Part shown: positions 31,214-41,340 of the stretch, in pieces
Layout of the letters: each line of letters opens with the position of its first letter
Position numbering within the stretch: position 1 is the first letter of the stretch
From: Mesorhizobium sp.
GTDB lineage: Bacteria; Pseudomonadota; Alphaproteobacteria; Rhizobiales; Rhizobiaceae
Assembly (NCBI GenBank): GCA_004020645.1
Contig: SAQL01000002.1
Location: 62,001-126,000, forward strand
Length of the DNA stretch: 64,000 nt
Direction: 5' to 3'
Notes under the pieces: model-generated
Database searches by the model: none
What the model saw: the letters and a program-made list of their open reading frames with translations, nothing else
Told to the model about the DNA's origin: nothing
Translations under genes and position numbers: made by a program

Positions 31214-32152
31214 ATGATGAAGTCGCCGACAATCCTAGCCGTGGGCGGCGCCTATATCGAGCGGCGCGGCCAGGTTTCGGGCGCCTTCGTGCCGGCGGCG
31301 TCAAATCCCGGCACGATGCGCGAGGCTGTCGGCGGCGCCGTCTTCAATGCGCTGCGCAGCGCCGTTCGCCGCGGCGTCTCCGGTTCGCTGCTTTCAGTGC
31401 GCGGCGGTGATGTTCTGGCCGATACGGTCTCGCGCGCCATCACTGCGGCCGGCATTGCCGATCTGTCCGTGGTGTTCCTCGATCGCACGACGCCGAGCAA
31501 CACGGTGCTGATCGACGGCGACGGCGCGCTGATCGTCGGCCTTGCCGACATGGCGCTCTACGACCTGGCGCTTCCCAAGCAGATCCGCCGTGCCAAGGTG
31601 CGCGAGGCGATCAGCACCGCCGATGCGGTCCTGTGCGACGCCAACCTGCCGTCGACGGCGCTGGAGCGGCTGGTGACGCTTGCCGCCGGCAAGCCGGTCT
31701 TCGGCCTCGCAGTCTCGCCAGAAAACGCGGCGCGGCTCGTACCGGTGCTGGGCAGTCTGGCGATGGTCTTCATGGACCGGCGCGAGGCCATCGCACTCGC
31801 CGATGTCGGTATCGACACGGCGGAGCGAGATATCATCGACGGCCTGAGGCGCGCCGGCCTCAAAGGCGGCGTGGTGACGGCGGATGACGGTCCGGTGCTG
31901 GGTTTCAACGAAGCCGGCGCCTTCTCGATTCTGCCGTCGAAAAAAGTCGCGGACGGCGCCGCCGATGCGCTGGCGGGCGCAACGGTCGCCGCCCTGCTGC
32001 GCGGCCTGACGCTGCGCGCGGCGCTGCGCGACGGCGTTGCCGCGGCAATGCTCGCGATCGAAAGTGCCGGGCTTGTGCCGGTCTTAACGGCGGCAGACTT
32101 TGCCGACGCGCTGGCCCTTGTGCCCGAGCCGCAGAAAATTGGCATGAGCTGA
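31214..32152 (+). CDS. PfkB-family carbohydrate or nucleoside kinase
   Basis: A 312 aa ribokinase-fold kinase. The N-terminus reads ILAVGGAYIERRG and the C-terminal catalytic region VADGAADALAGATVAALLRG. The usual GAGD anion-hole motif is GAAD here but keeps the catalytic Asp. The closest group by appearance is pseudouridine kinase, which often sits beside psuG; no psuG follows here, so the substrate is open. ATG at 31214 (MMKSPTILAV) fits the family; the frame extends upstream into non-coding recA leader. It is divergent from recA. Confidence 0.83.
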   Translation: MMKSPTILAVGGAYIERRGQVSGAFVPAASNPGTMREAVGGAVFNALRSAVRRGVSGSLLSVRGGDVLADTVSRAITAAGIADLSVVFLDRTTPSNTVLIDGDGALIVGLADMALYDLALPKQIRRAKVREAISTADAVLCDANLPSTALERLVTLAAGKPVFGLAVSPENAARLVPVLGSLAMVFMDRREAIALADVGIDTAERDIIDGLRRAGLKGGVVTADDGPVLGFNEAGAFSILPSKKVADGAADALAGATVAALLRGLTLRAALRDGVAAAMLAIESAGLVPVLTAADFADALALVPEPQKIGMS

Positions 32153-32171
32153 TGACCAGTGGAGAGGAAGC

Positions 32172-32495
32172 CTATTTGCCGGCACGCAGCCCCGCTTCAT
32201 AGGCCCGGCGTGCCCAGACCGCCATCTCATCCGGATCGTCGAACGCACTGTCGGGAACGCTCCAGTACGGCATCGACACCAGCTTGCCGTGCCGCGACCC
32301 GGTATAGGTCCATTGCCGGCAGCCCGCCGCCTCGAATTCGGGCGCGCTTTCCGCGTCGGCCTTCAGCATCAATTCGCCGCGAAGGACGATCGCCACGATG
32401 ACGCCGTCGAAATAGATGCCCTTGCCGCCGAACATCTTGCGAATGCTGACCGGGCCGAGGCCTTCGAAAAGTTCGGCAATGCGTTCATTGTCCAT
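32172..32495 (-). CDS. TfoX/Sxy N-terminal domain protein
   Basis: A 107 aa protein matching the TfoX N-terminal domain: IAELFEGLGPVSIRKMFGGK, then GIYFDGVIVAIVLRGELMLK and PYWSVPDSAFDDPDEM. In Haemophilus and Vibrio Sxy/TfoX activates competence genes, but alphaproteobacterial single-domain versions have no proven function. It is convergent with the PfkB gene (20 bases between stops) and divergent from the GFA gene at 32586. Confidence 0.88.
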   Translation of the reverse strand: MDNERIAELFEGLGPVSIRKMFGGKGIYFDGVIVAIVLRGELMLKADAESAPEFEAAGCRQWTYTGSRHGKLVSMPYWSVPDSAFDDPDEMAVWARRAYEAGLRAGK

Positions 32496-32585
32496 GCCGT
32501 GATCATGTCACCCGGATTTCCCCTTGTCATCGTGGCAACCGGCACCATCCTGACAAGTTGAAAACCAATTTCGTCGGAGTTTTTC

Positions 32586-33083
32586 ATGCCGCTTCTGCTC
32601 AAAGGGTCCTGCCGGTGCAATGCCGTCCGCTTCGAGGTGGAAAGCCACACGCCGGTGCCGTTCATGCTCTGCTACTGCTCGATCTGCCGCAAGCAGCAGG
32701 GCGGCGGTGGCTTTGCCATCAATCTCGGCGCCGATTTCGAGACGCTGAAAATCAAAGGCAAGCGCAGTCTTGGCGTCTACCAGGCCGAGATCGAGGACGA
32801 CGAGCATCCGCAATGCGAGATCTCGTCGGGCGAGCGGAATTTCTGCAAAAAATGTGGTTCGGCACTGTGGCTCTATGACCGGAACTGGCCGGAACTGGTT
32901 CACCCCTTCGCCTCGGCGATCGACACAGACCTGCCGAAACCGCCTGAAAAGGTGCATCTCATGCTGAAATACAAGGCGAACTGGGTCGAGCCCGAAATCG
33001 GCAAGGATGACAAGACCTTCGATGTCTATCCCGAGGAATCGATCGCAGACTGGCACAAGCGGACGGGAATGTGGGTGGATTAG
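32586..33083 (+). CDS. GFA-family zinc protein
   Basis: A 165 aa protein with the Gfa/CENP-V fold. Zinc-binding cysteines are in GSCRCNAVRFEV, MLCYCSICRK and FCKKCGSALW. The founding Gfa was reported to speed glutathione-formaldehyde adduct formation, but most members have unknown roles. It has a slightly longer C-terminus than usual (SIADWHKRTGMW). ATG at 32586. A second GFA protein is encoded at 45455 and is not closely similar. Confidence 0.87.
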   Translation: MPLLLKGSCRCNAVRFEVESHTPVPFMLCYCSICRKQQGGGGFAINLGADFETLKIKGKRSLGVYQAEIEDDEHPQCEISSGERNFCKKCGSALWLYDRNWPELVHPFASAIDTDLPKPPEKVHLMLKYKANWVEPEIGKDDKTFDVYPEESIADWHKRTGMWVD

Positions 33084-33164
33084 CTATTTGCGTAACGCTG
33101 AGGTTTTGACGGATCAGATGGTGCGGCGCGAGCGGATGTTGTGCCGGGCGATTGCCCGAAACCT

Positions 33165-33361
33165 CTCAACTTCGTCATCCTGGGGCGGAGCAAGGAGCGA
33201 AGCGACGCGCGCAGACCCCAGGATCCATGCCGCGACTTCAGAGCGCTACTGCGGTATAGAATTCTGCTCCGCTGCACTCTTCGTTTAAAGTAACGGCATG
33301 GATCCCAGGGTCTCCGCGACGGAGCTTCGCTCCTGCTTCGCCCAGGGATGACGAAGTTGAG
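33165..33361. repeat. Family C long palindromic repeat
   Basis: Imperfect inverted arms of about 68 bases (33165-33233 and 33294-33361). Each arm begins ctcaacttcgtcatcc and ends near catgccg when read inward. A non-palindromic core of about 60 bases separates them. It fills most of the 318-base gap between the GFA gene and sufA, and no gene is visible there. Confidence 0.85.
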
Positions 33362-33401
33362 GCAATCCGACGTTTGCGTGTCGAGGAAGTAGCGGGCCCT
33401 A

Positions 33402-33782
33402 TCAGGCCGATGCGCGCGCCTCGGCCAGTGCCTTCAGATCGGCCGGCTTGAGCTCAACCGATTCGCCGCAGCCGCAGGCCGAGCTCTGGTTCGGGTTGCG
33501 GAAGGTGAAGCCGGTGCGCAGCGTCGTCTGCTCGAAATCCATCTCGGTGCCGAACAGGAAAAGCGCTGCCTCAGGCGCGACATAGACATGGGCGCCGTCA
33601 CGCTCGATATGGTCGTCCTTGGTATTGGGCTCGGTTACCAGGTCGACCGTATATTCCATGCCGGCGCAGCCGCCCTTCTTGATGCCAAGGCGAATGCCAT
33701 GCGCATTCTCACGAGTCGCAACGATTTCGCGAACCCGGTCGGCAGCCTTTTCGGTCATCGTGATGACGGCGAAGCGTCCCAT
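33402..33782 (-). CDS. sufA: A-type Fe-S carrier SufA
   Basis: A 126 aa HesB/IscA family protein. The three cluster-binding cysteines are in KKGGCAGMEY and SACGCGES. A-type carriers receive clusters from SufBCD and pass them to apoproteins. ATG at 33782 (MGRFAVITMTEKA) is preceded by GGAGAAAAA; an alternative ATG lies 12 bases upstream. It is the last gene of the suf operon, 89 bases after sufT. Confidence 0.94.
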   Translation of the reverse strand: MGRFAVITMTEKAADRVREIVATRENAHGIRLGIKKGGCAGMEYTVDLVTEPNTKDDHIERDGAHVYVAPEAALFLFGTEMDFEQTTLRTGFTFRNPNQSSACGCGESVELKPADLKALAEARASA

Positions 33783-33871
33783 TTTTTTCTCCATTACGTG
33801 CAGGTTCAAGGCCTGCCGAATGATTCCTCACCTAAAATGGTGAAATTTTCTGCCTGGCGCAAGTGCGCCCA

Positions 33872-34273
33872 TTAATACCAGCCAACCGCGACCTGCGCCT
33901 CTTCCGACATGCGGTCGGGCGACCAGGGCGGGTCGAAGGTCATGTTGACCTCGACGCCGGACACGCCTTCGACAGCGCCGACGGCGTTCTCCACCCAGCC
34001 AGGCATTTCGCCGGCCACCGGGCAGCCGGGCGCGGTCAGCGTCATGTCGATCTTGACCGAGCGGTCGTCCTCGATGTCGATCTTGTAGACCAGGCCAAGC
34101 TCGTAGATGTCGGCCGGGATTTCCGGGTCGTAGACCGTCTTCAGCGCCGAGACGATGTCGTCGGTCAGCCGCGCCAGTTCGTCGGCGGGAATGGCCGAGG
34201 CGGAAACCAGACCGTTGGCAGTCGTTTCCGAAGTGGTCTCAGCGGTGCGGCCTGCATCATCCATGATCGTCAT
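33872..34273 (-). CDS. sufT: SUF-associated DUF59/MIP18 protein SufT
   Basis: A 133 aa protein. A variable N-terminus (residues 1-30) is followed by the DUF59 domain: ALKTVYDPEIPADIYELGLV, then TLTAPGCPVAGEMPGWV with the conserved Cys, and FDPPWSPDRMSEEA. SufT proteins assist Fe-S maturation and are usual in suf operons. Its start overlaps the sufS stop by four bases (ATGA), showing tight coupling. Length and context leave little doubt. Confidence 0.93.
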   Translation of the reverse strand: MTIMDDAGRTAETTSETTANGLVSASAIPADELARLTDDIVSALKTVYDPEIPADIYELGLVYKIDIEDDRSVKIDMTLTAPGCPVAGEMPGWVENAVGAVEGVSGVEVNMTFDPPWSPDRMSEEAQVAVGWY

Positions 34274-35514
34274 CCGAAGAACTTGCGCGCTTTTTCGAGC
34301 GCATCGGCCAAAGCGTCGACTTCGGCCCTGGTATTATACATGCCGAATGATGCCCTGCATGTGGAGGTTACGCCGAAACGTTTCAACAGCGGCTGGGCGC
34401 AATGGGTGCCGGCGCGGACGGCGACGCCCTGCCTATCGATCACCATCGACACGTCATGGGCATGAATGCCCTGCAATTCGAAGGAGATGATGGCGCCCTT
34501 ATCCGGCGCATCGCCGAAGATGCGCAGCGAGTTGATGGCACGCAGCCGCTGATGGGCATAATCCTTCAGATCGGTTTCGTGCGCGGCAATGCGCTCGCGG
34601 CCGATCTTTTCCATGTATTCGAGCGCCGCACCCAGCCCGATCGCCTGGACGATCGGCGGCGTGCCGGCCTCGAAACGGTGCGGCGGATCGTTGTAGGTGA
34701 CGAAATCCTGCGTCACCTCCTCGATCATCTCGCCGCCGCCCATGAACGGGCGCATGCGCTCCAGCATGTCCTTCTTGCCGTAGAGCACGCCGATGCCCGA
34801 GGGCCCATAGACCTTGTGGCCGGTGAAGACGAAGAAATCGCAATCGAGGTCTTGCACGTCGATCGGCATGTGCACGGCGCTCTGGCTGCCGTCGACCAGC
34901 ACCGGAATGCCGCGCGCATGCGCAATACGCACGATCTCCTTGATCGGCGTCACCGTGCCCAGCGCATTCGACATATGCGTGATGGCGACCAGTTTTGTGC
35001 GGTCGGTCAGCCGCTTCTCGAACTCCTCGATGTGGAAGACGCCGAGATCGTCGACCGGCACCCAGACCAGTTTCGCGCCCTGCCGCTCGCGGATGAAATG
35101 CCACGGCACGATGTTGGAATGGTGCTCCATGATCGACAGGACTATTTCATCGCCCTCGCCGATATTCGGCATGCCGAAGCCATAGGCGACGGTGTTGATC
35201 GCCGCGGTCGTGTTCGAAGTGAAGACGATGTTGTCGGTATCAGGGGCGTTCAAAAATCTTTGCACTATCTTGCGCGCGTTCTCAAAGGCGTCGGTCGCGG
35301 CATTCGACAGGAAATGCAAGCCACGATGGACGTTGGCATATTCCTGGGAATAGGCGTGCTGGATGGCGTCGAGCACGGCCTGCGGCTTCTGCGCCGAGGC
35401 GCCGTTGTCGAGATAGACCAGCGGTTTGCCGTAGACTTCCCGCGACAGGATCGGGAAGTCGCGGCGTATCGCCTCGACGTCGTAGGGGATGTTTTCGACT
35501 TTCTGGTCCATCAC
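34270..35514 (-). CDS. sufS: Group II cysteine desulfurase SufS
   Basis: A 414 aa PLP enzyme releasing sulfur from cysteine for Fe-S assembly. The PLP lysine is in FTGHKVYGPSGIG. The catalytic Cys is in RAGTHCAQPLL, the short-loop form of SufS (group II), which needs a sulfur acceptor. No sufE is visible in the operon. It is separated from sufD by a palindromic repeat at 35550-35664. It is the second desulfurase of this operon; the other at 39937 is the group I type. Confidence 0.96.
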   Translation of the reverse strand: MMDQKVENIPYDVEAIRRDFPILSREVYGKPLVYLDNGASAQKPQAVLDAIQHAYSQEYANVHRGLHFLSNAATDAFENARKIVQRFLNAPDTDNIVFTSNTTAAINTVAYGFGMPNIGEGDEIVLSIMEHHSNIVPWHFIRERQGAKLVWVPVDDLGVFHIEEFEKRLTDRTKLVAITHMSNALGTVTPIKEIVRIAHARGIPVLVDGSQSAVHMPIDVQDLDCDFFVFTGHKVYGPSGIGVLYGKKDMLERMRPFMGGGEMIEEVTQDFVTYNDPPHRFEAGTPPIVQAIGLGAALEYMEKIGRERIAAHETDLKDYAHQRLRAINSLRIFGDAPDKGAIISFELQGIHAHDVSMVIDRQGVAVRAGTHCAQPLLKRFGVTSTCRASFGMYNTRAEVDALADALEKARKFFG

Positions 35515-35549
35515 AAGCTCTCTCGAGGCATCGCCTCATTCCGTCCAGC

Positions 35550-35664
35550 ACCCCTCATCCGACCAAGCTTCGCTCGGTCACCTTCTCCCACAAGGGGAGA
35601 AGGTAAAGCGCTCTTCCTTCTCCCCTTGTGGAGAAGGTGTCGCCGAAGGCGACGGATGAGGGGT
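35550..35664. repeat. Family D palindromic repeat inside the suf operon
   Basis: Arms beginning cccctcatccg and ending cggatgagggg, with internal inverted copies of ccttctccc.acaaggggagaagg. It lies between sufD and sufS, so it is transcribed and would form a stable hairpin in the operon mRNA. Confidence 0.85.
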
Positions 35665-35695
35665 GTTGGCCGAAGCGCCAAACTCTCACCCACTG

Positions 35696-36964
35696 CTACC
35701 CGTGCGCCGCGAACCAGCCGTCGAGCCTCGTTTCCAGCGCCTCGACGATCGCCTCGTCATCCAGTTCCTCGATCACCTCGGCGACGAACGCCTTGACCAA
35801 CAACCCGCGCGCGGTCTTCTCGTCGATGCCGCGCGCCATCAGGTAGAACAGGTGGCTATGGTCGATCTCGGTGACGGTCGCGCCATGGCCGCAGACGACG
35901 TCGTCGGCGAAGATTTCGAGCTCAGGCTTGGTCGAGAACTCGCCGTCATCCGACAGAAGCAGCGTGTTGCAGGCCATCTTGGCGTTGGTCTTCTGCGCAT
36001 ATTGGTGGACGTTGATGCGCCCCTGGAAGATGCCGCGCGCTCTTCCGGTCACCACGTTGCGGATCACTTCCGTCGAGGCGGTGTGCGGCACGGCGTGGTC
36101 GAGCACCATGGTCACGTCGGTGTGGGTGTCGCCGGCAAGCAGGTTGATGCCGCGCAGCGTGAAATCGGCGCCTTCGCCGGTCGTTCTGACCACGACCTCC
36201 TGACGCACCAGCTTGCCGCCGGCATTCATCACGAACAGCGTCAGCTTCGCATCCTTGCCGAGATGCGCCTTGAACTGGGCAAGATGCGTGGCCGTATCAG
36301 GCTGCTCCTGCACGATCAGCCACGTCACGTCGGCGCCCTCTTCAAGCAAAAGCTGGCTGACCGAACTGACCAGTGCGGCGCCCTCGCCCGCCTGGCGCTC
36401 GACGATAACAGCCTTGGCGCCGGCGCCGACGCGGACGCTGAGGCGCACATGCGTCTGACCGCCGGCCTGCAGGTTCTGCAATTCGATCGGCTTGTCCAGT
36501 TCGGTGCCGTCGGCGATGTCGACAAAATAGCCGTCGGCCACGAAAGCCGTGTTCAGCGCGCCGATGGCATCGTCGGCGCCATAGGCATCGAGCCCAGGTG
36601 CTGCGCTGCCGTCGGTCAGTTTCTCCGACAGGCGCTGCACGGCAATGCCCTCGATATCAGGCACTTTCGTGCTCGACACGCCGTTCAGCACCGGCAGAAC
36701 GGCTGACCCTTCGACAACAGGCGCAATGGCTTTCGCGACGGCTGCGGGATCAAAATCCGGAACCGAAGTCAGCAGGCGGCGCAGGTCGGTGTAGTGCCAG
36801 GATTCGATGCGCCGCGTCGGCAGGCCGCTCTTGATCGCCTCGATGGCGTCGTCGCGCTTCAGCATCACCGTGCCATCGCCGGGCAGCAGCGACAGCCGGT
36901 CGCTGAAGGCGTCGATCAGCGCCGTTTCGGCCGGCGTCCGCTGGGGTGTCGTGTGTATGTTCAT
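35696..36964 (-). CDS. sufD: Fe-S scaffold subunit SufD
   Basis: A 422 aa beta-helix protein forming the SufBC2D scaffold. Recognisable are RRIESWHYTDLRRLL near the N-terminus and, in the C-terminal core, MACNTLLLSDDGEFSTKPEL, FADDVVCGHGATV and HLFYLMARGIDE. The Cys and His in VCGHGATV correspond to the conserved assembly-site residues. ATG at 36964 (MNIHTTPQRTPAETALIDAF) was chosen by family similarity; the frame also allows an ATG at 37006 two bases after sufC. Confidence 0.95.
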   Translation of the reverse strand: MNIHTTPQRTPAETALIDAFSDRLSLLPGDGTVMLKRDDAIEAIKSGLPTRRIESWHYTDLRRLLTSVPDFDPAAVAKAIAPVVEGSAVLPVLNGVSSTKVPDIEGIAVQRLSEKLTDGSAAPGLDAYGADDAIGALNTAFVADGYFVDIADGTELDKPIELQNLQAGGQTHVRLSVRVGAGAKAVIVERQAGEGAALVSSVSQLLLEEGADVTWLIVQEQPDTATHLAQFKAHLGKDAKLTLFVMNAGGKLVRQEVVVRTTGEGADFTLRGINLLAGDTHTDVTMVLDHAVPHTASTEVIRNVVTGRARGIFQGRINVHQYAQKTNAKMACNTLLLSDDGEFSTKPELEIFADDVVCGHGATVTEIDHSHLFYLMARGIDEKTARGLLVKAFVAEVIEELDDEAIVEALETRLDGWFAAHG

Positions 36965-37007
36965 CGGTCTCGCCTTGCTTGGCTTGCCTTCTGGGCCTTC
37001 TGGCATC

Positions 37008-37763
37008 TCACGCGGCTTGGCCGATCACGCCGGCATAGCCATTGGCCTCGAGGTCGAGCGCCAGCGACTTGTCGCCGGACTTGACCACCTGGCCCCTGTA
37101 CAGCACGTGCACACTATCCGGCACGATGTATTGAAGCAGGCGCTGGTAGTGGGTGATGATGACGATGGCGCGGTCTGGCGCGCGCAACGCGTTGACGCCT
37201 TCCGAGACGATCTTCAGCGCATCGATGTCGAGGCCAGAATCGGTCTCGTCAAGCACGCACAGTTTTGGCTCCAGAAGCTTCATCTGCAGGATCTCGGCGC
37301 GCTTCTTCTCGCCGCCGGAGAAGCCGACATTGAGCGGCCGCTTCAGCATCGCCATGTCCATGTCGAGCAGGGCGGCGGCGTCCTTCACGCGCTTCAGGAA
37401 TTCGGGGATCTTCAGCGGTTCCTCGCCGCGCGCCTTGCGCTGCTCGTTGACAGCCACTTTCAGGAATTCCATCGTCGCCACGCCCGGTATCTCCATCGGA
37501 TACTGGAAGGCGAGAAAGATCCCTGATGTGGCGCGCTCGGCCGGATCCATCTCGAGGATCGACTGGCCGTTGTAGAGGATATCGCCTTCGGTCACTTCAT
37601 AGTCCTCGCGACCGGCGAGGATGTAGGACAGCGTCGATTTTCCCGAGCCGTTGGGGCCCATGATGGCGGCGACCTCGCCGGCCTTCACCGTCAGGTTCAG
37701 GCCGCGGATGATCTCGGTGCCGTCATCGACGATGCGAGCATGAAGGTTTCTGATTTCAAGCAT
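37008..37763 (-). CDS. sufC: Fe-S assembly ATPase SufC
   Basis: A 251 aa ABC-type ATPase that drives conformational change of SufBD. Walker A is GPNGSGKST, the signature is FSGGEKKRAE and Walker B is LCVLDETDSGLD, the diagnostic Suf form. ATG at 37763 (MLEIRNLHARIVDDG). It is separated from sufB by an unrelated 146 aa gene, an unusual arrangement because sufB and sufC are normally adjacent. Confidence 0.97.
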   Translation of the reverse strand: MLEIRNLHARIVDDGTEIIRGLNLTVKAGEVAAIMGPNGSGKSTLSYILAGREDYEVTEGDILYNGQSILEMDPAERATSGIFLAFQYPMEIPGVATMEFLKVAVNEQRKARGEEPLKIPEFLKRVKDAAALLDMDMAMLKRPLNVGFSGGEKKRAEILQMKLLEPKLCVLDETDSGLDIDALKIVSEGVNALRAPDRAIVIITHYQRLLQYIVPDSVHVLYRGQVVKSGDKSLALDLEANGYAGVIGQAA

Positions 37764-37794
37764 TTTTCGTTCCAATATCAAGAATCCACCAGTT

Positions 37795-38231
37795 TTACTT
37801 TCTCTCTACCGCTTCATCGGGCCAATCTGGACTGACCTGTGCTCCGGTAGAAATGATGCCCAAGTACCAGCCAACAAGCTTCACCGCACCAGGCAGGTCT
37901 TTCTGGAGGATGGCATCTGTCTCCATGCCGGCATTCTCGGCGAGCAGACGATCGTCTACGCCCACAACGTACTCCGTATCCCCGTGCTTGGCTGGGAACA
38001 CCGTGAGCACAACCTTGTTGTTGAAAGACACGGACGTGCCAATCGACACCTCCGCAGGGACGACCGCGAAAGCCGTATTGTCCGACAGCGCCGCCGAAAG
38101 CACCGACCGGAATCGATCATTGCTTTCGATCAACCGGTTTCGGACCTCCGAATAGATAGGAGCCTGCTTGATTGCGAGTTCCTTTCCTTCTGCGAAGGCG
38201 GCGTCGAATGAGGCTTTCAGTTGAGATTGAC

Positions 38232-38235
<4 letters not shown>
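37795..38235 (-). CDS. Unknown protein inserted between sufB and sufC
   Basis: A 146 aa soluble protein with no cysteine. The N-terminal half is helical ([40 protein letters not shown]); the second half looks like beta strands ([20 protein letters not shown], then [10 protein letters not shown]). Its GTG start overlaps the sufB stop as GTGA (38232-38235), and 31 bases separate its stop from the sufC start, so it is co-transcribed and translationally coupled. The few clustered AAA/TTT codons make it slightly less GC-rich than its neighbours. I recognise no family. A role in Fe-S assembly is suggested only by position; a later insertion is equally possible. Confidence 0.8.
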
Positions 38236-39749
<1,514 letters not shown>

Positions 39750-39936
39750 TAGCGTTCTCCATCCACGCCGGGGTCAAGGCCCGGCAGTTTTCAAACTATG
39801 GCACCGCGAAACCAGTGCCCGCGAGGCACCCGAGGCGGCGTAAGTTCCATATAGTGCGTCCCTGCCGGGAATTCACCCGGCCACCATGAAACGCACGGCT
39901 CTACCAGGCCAGAAGGCCTGCGTTTATTTGCCGCGC

Positions 39937-41100
39937 TCAGGCGGCTTCTTCCCTGCCTGTGCGGCGTGAGGCAATACCTGCCAGCGCAGTGCGGAACAGT
40001 TCGATGTCCTCGGCGCTCGTTGCGTGGCCGATCGACACGCGCAAGGCGCCAAGGCTGTCATTATATCCCATGGCTTTCAGCACATGGCTCGGGCCGACCT
40101 TGCCCGACGAACAGGCGGAACCGGCCGACAGAGCCACGCCGGCGAGGTCGAAGGCGATCTGCGCCGTCTCCGCCTTGATGCCCGCAATAGCGAAGAATGT
40201 CGTATTGGCAAGCCTCGGCGCGCCGGTTCCGAAGATTTCCGCATCCGGCACCAGCGTTTTCACGATAGCCTCGATCTCGTCGCGGCGGCTACCGACCGCA
40301 TCGATGCTCTTCAATCCGATCAGGGCCTCCCGCGCCGCCGCGCCAAAACCGGCGATTGCGGCCAGATTTTCGGTGCCGCCACGATGACCCTTTTCCTGGC
40401 CGCCGCCGGCGATCAAGGGCCTAGGCATCATCAGGTCCGAGGCGGCGACGATGGCGCCAACACCCTTGGGACCGCCGATCTTGTGCGAAGACAGAATCAG
40501 GTAATCGGCGTAACCCGCTGACATATCGAGCGGAACGCGACCGGCTGCCTGCACCGCGTCGACGACCAGAATGCCGCCCGCCGCCTTGACGATTTCGGCG
40601 ATGCGCTCGACCGGCTGGATGACGCCGGTCTCGTTGTTGGCGGCATGGATCGCCACCAGCGGCAGGCCGTCTGCCTTGTCATGACGGCCAAGTGCCGCCG
40701 CCAACGTGTCCAGCCTGACTATGCCGTCGGCATCGACGCCGATGCGCGTCACCAGGGCTGCCGGAAATCGCCCGCCGTTCAGCACACAAGGATGATCGGC
40801 CTCGCAGACATAAAGCCGGCTCATGCGGACAGTGCCGCGCCCCATCTGCCAATCCGGCGTCAGCAGCGTCGAGGCGGCTTCCGTCGCACCGGAGGTGAAC
40901 ACGACATGCTCGGCGCCGGCGCTGACCAGCGTCGCCACGTCGCGCCGTGCATTTTCGATCAGCCGCCGTGCGGCGCGGCCCTCGGCATGGACCGACGACG
41001 GGTTGGCGGCGGCATCGAGCGCGGCAATCATTGCCGCGCGCGCCGCGGCAAGCAGCGGCGCGCTGGCATTGTAGTCGAGATAGGCGCGTTGTCCGGCCAT
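39937..41100 (-). CDS. Group I (IscS/NifS-like) cysteine desulfurase, first gene of the suf operon
   Basis: A 387 aa PLP enzyme reading YLDYNASAPLLAAARAAM at the N-terminus. The PLP lysine is in LSSHKIGGPKGVGAI, and the catalytic Cys lies in the long mobile loop AGSACSSGKVGPSHVL, the IscS/NifS form. It supplies sulfur to SufB; rhizobial operons of this type carry both this enzyme (often SufS2) and SufS. ATG at 41100 (MAGQRAYLDY). Upstream are a 16-base palindrome (41155-41170) and an Irr-type box (41234-41250). Confidence 0.93.
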   Translation of the reverse strand: MAGQRAYLDYNASAPLLAAARAAMIAALDAAANPSSVHAEGRAARRLIENARRDVATLVSAGAEHVVFTSGATEAASTLLTPDWQMGRGTVRMSRLYVCEADHPCVLNGGRFPAALVTRIGVDADGIVRLDTLAAALGRHDKADGLPLVAIHAANNETGVIQPVERIAEIVKAAGGILVVDAVQAAGRVPLDMSAGYADYLILSSHKIGGPKGVGAIVAASDLMMPRPLIAGGGQEKGHRGGTENLAAIAGFGAAAREALIGLKSIDAVGSRRDEIEAIVKTLVPDAEIFGTGAPRLANTTFFAIAGIKAETAQIAFDLAGVALSAGSACSSGKVGPSHVLKAMGYNDSLGALRVSIGHATSAEDIELFRTALAGIASRRTGREEAA

Positions 41101-41233
41101 TTTCGCTTCAATCGGTCCCGTCAAAAGCTGTTCCGCGAGGATAGCGCGTTATTTCCTTGAAATTGCAAGGCAAGACATCCTATTTACGCGGCGTGCGGCG
41201 TGGGTAGCCGAGCCATTACGTTTGGCCACCCAG

Positions 41234-41250
41234 TTTTGAACAATTCTAAA
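41234..41250. promoter_or_regulatory. Candidate Irr-binding ICE palindrome upstream of the suf operon
   Basis: The sequence TTTTGAA-CAA-TTCTAAA matches the rhizobial iron control element TTTAGAA-N3-TTCTAAA at 13 of 14 defined positions; flanking G and C extend the palindrome. It lies 134 bases before the desulfurase start and 91 bases before the divergent hydrolase start at 41341. Irr is the heme/iron-responsive Fur-family regulator of rhizobia. A second palindrome, ccttg-aaattg-caagg (41155-41170), sits closer to the gene and could be another operator. Confidence 0.65.
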
Positions 41251-41340
41251 CTAGCTTCTAGAAAGACGCTCGCCCTGCGTCAAGGCCAGAGGAAGAGTTG
41301 TTCCGGGCGCCGCGCATTCTTATGCCATGTGGAGTATTTT

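Noticed and set aside
33165..33361. Possible tRNA or small RNA gene in the gap before sufA
   Set aside because: The stretch is a simple imperfect palindrome with no cloverleaf or conserved T-loop.
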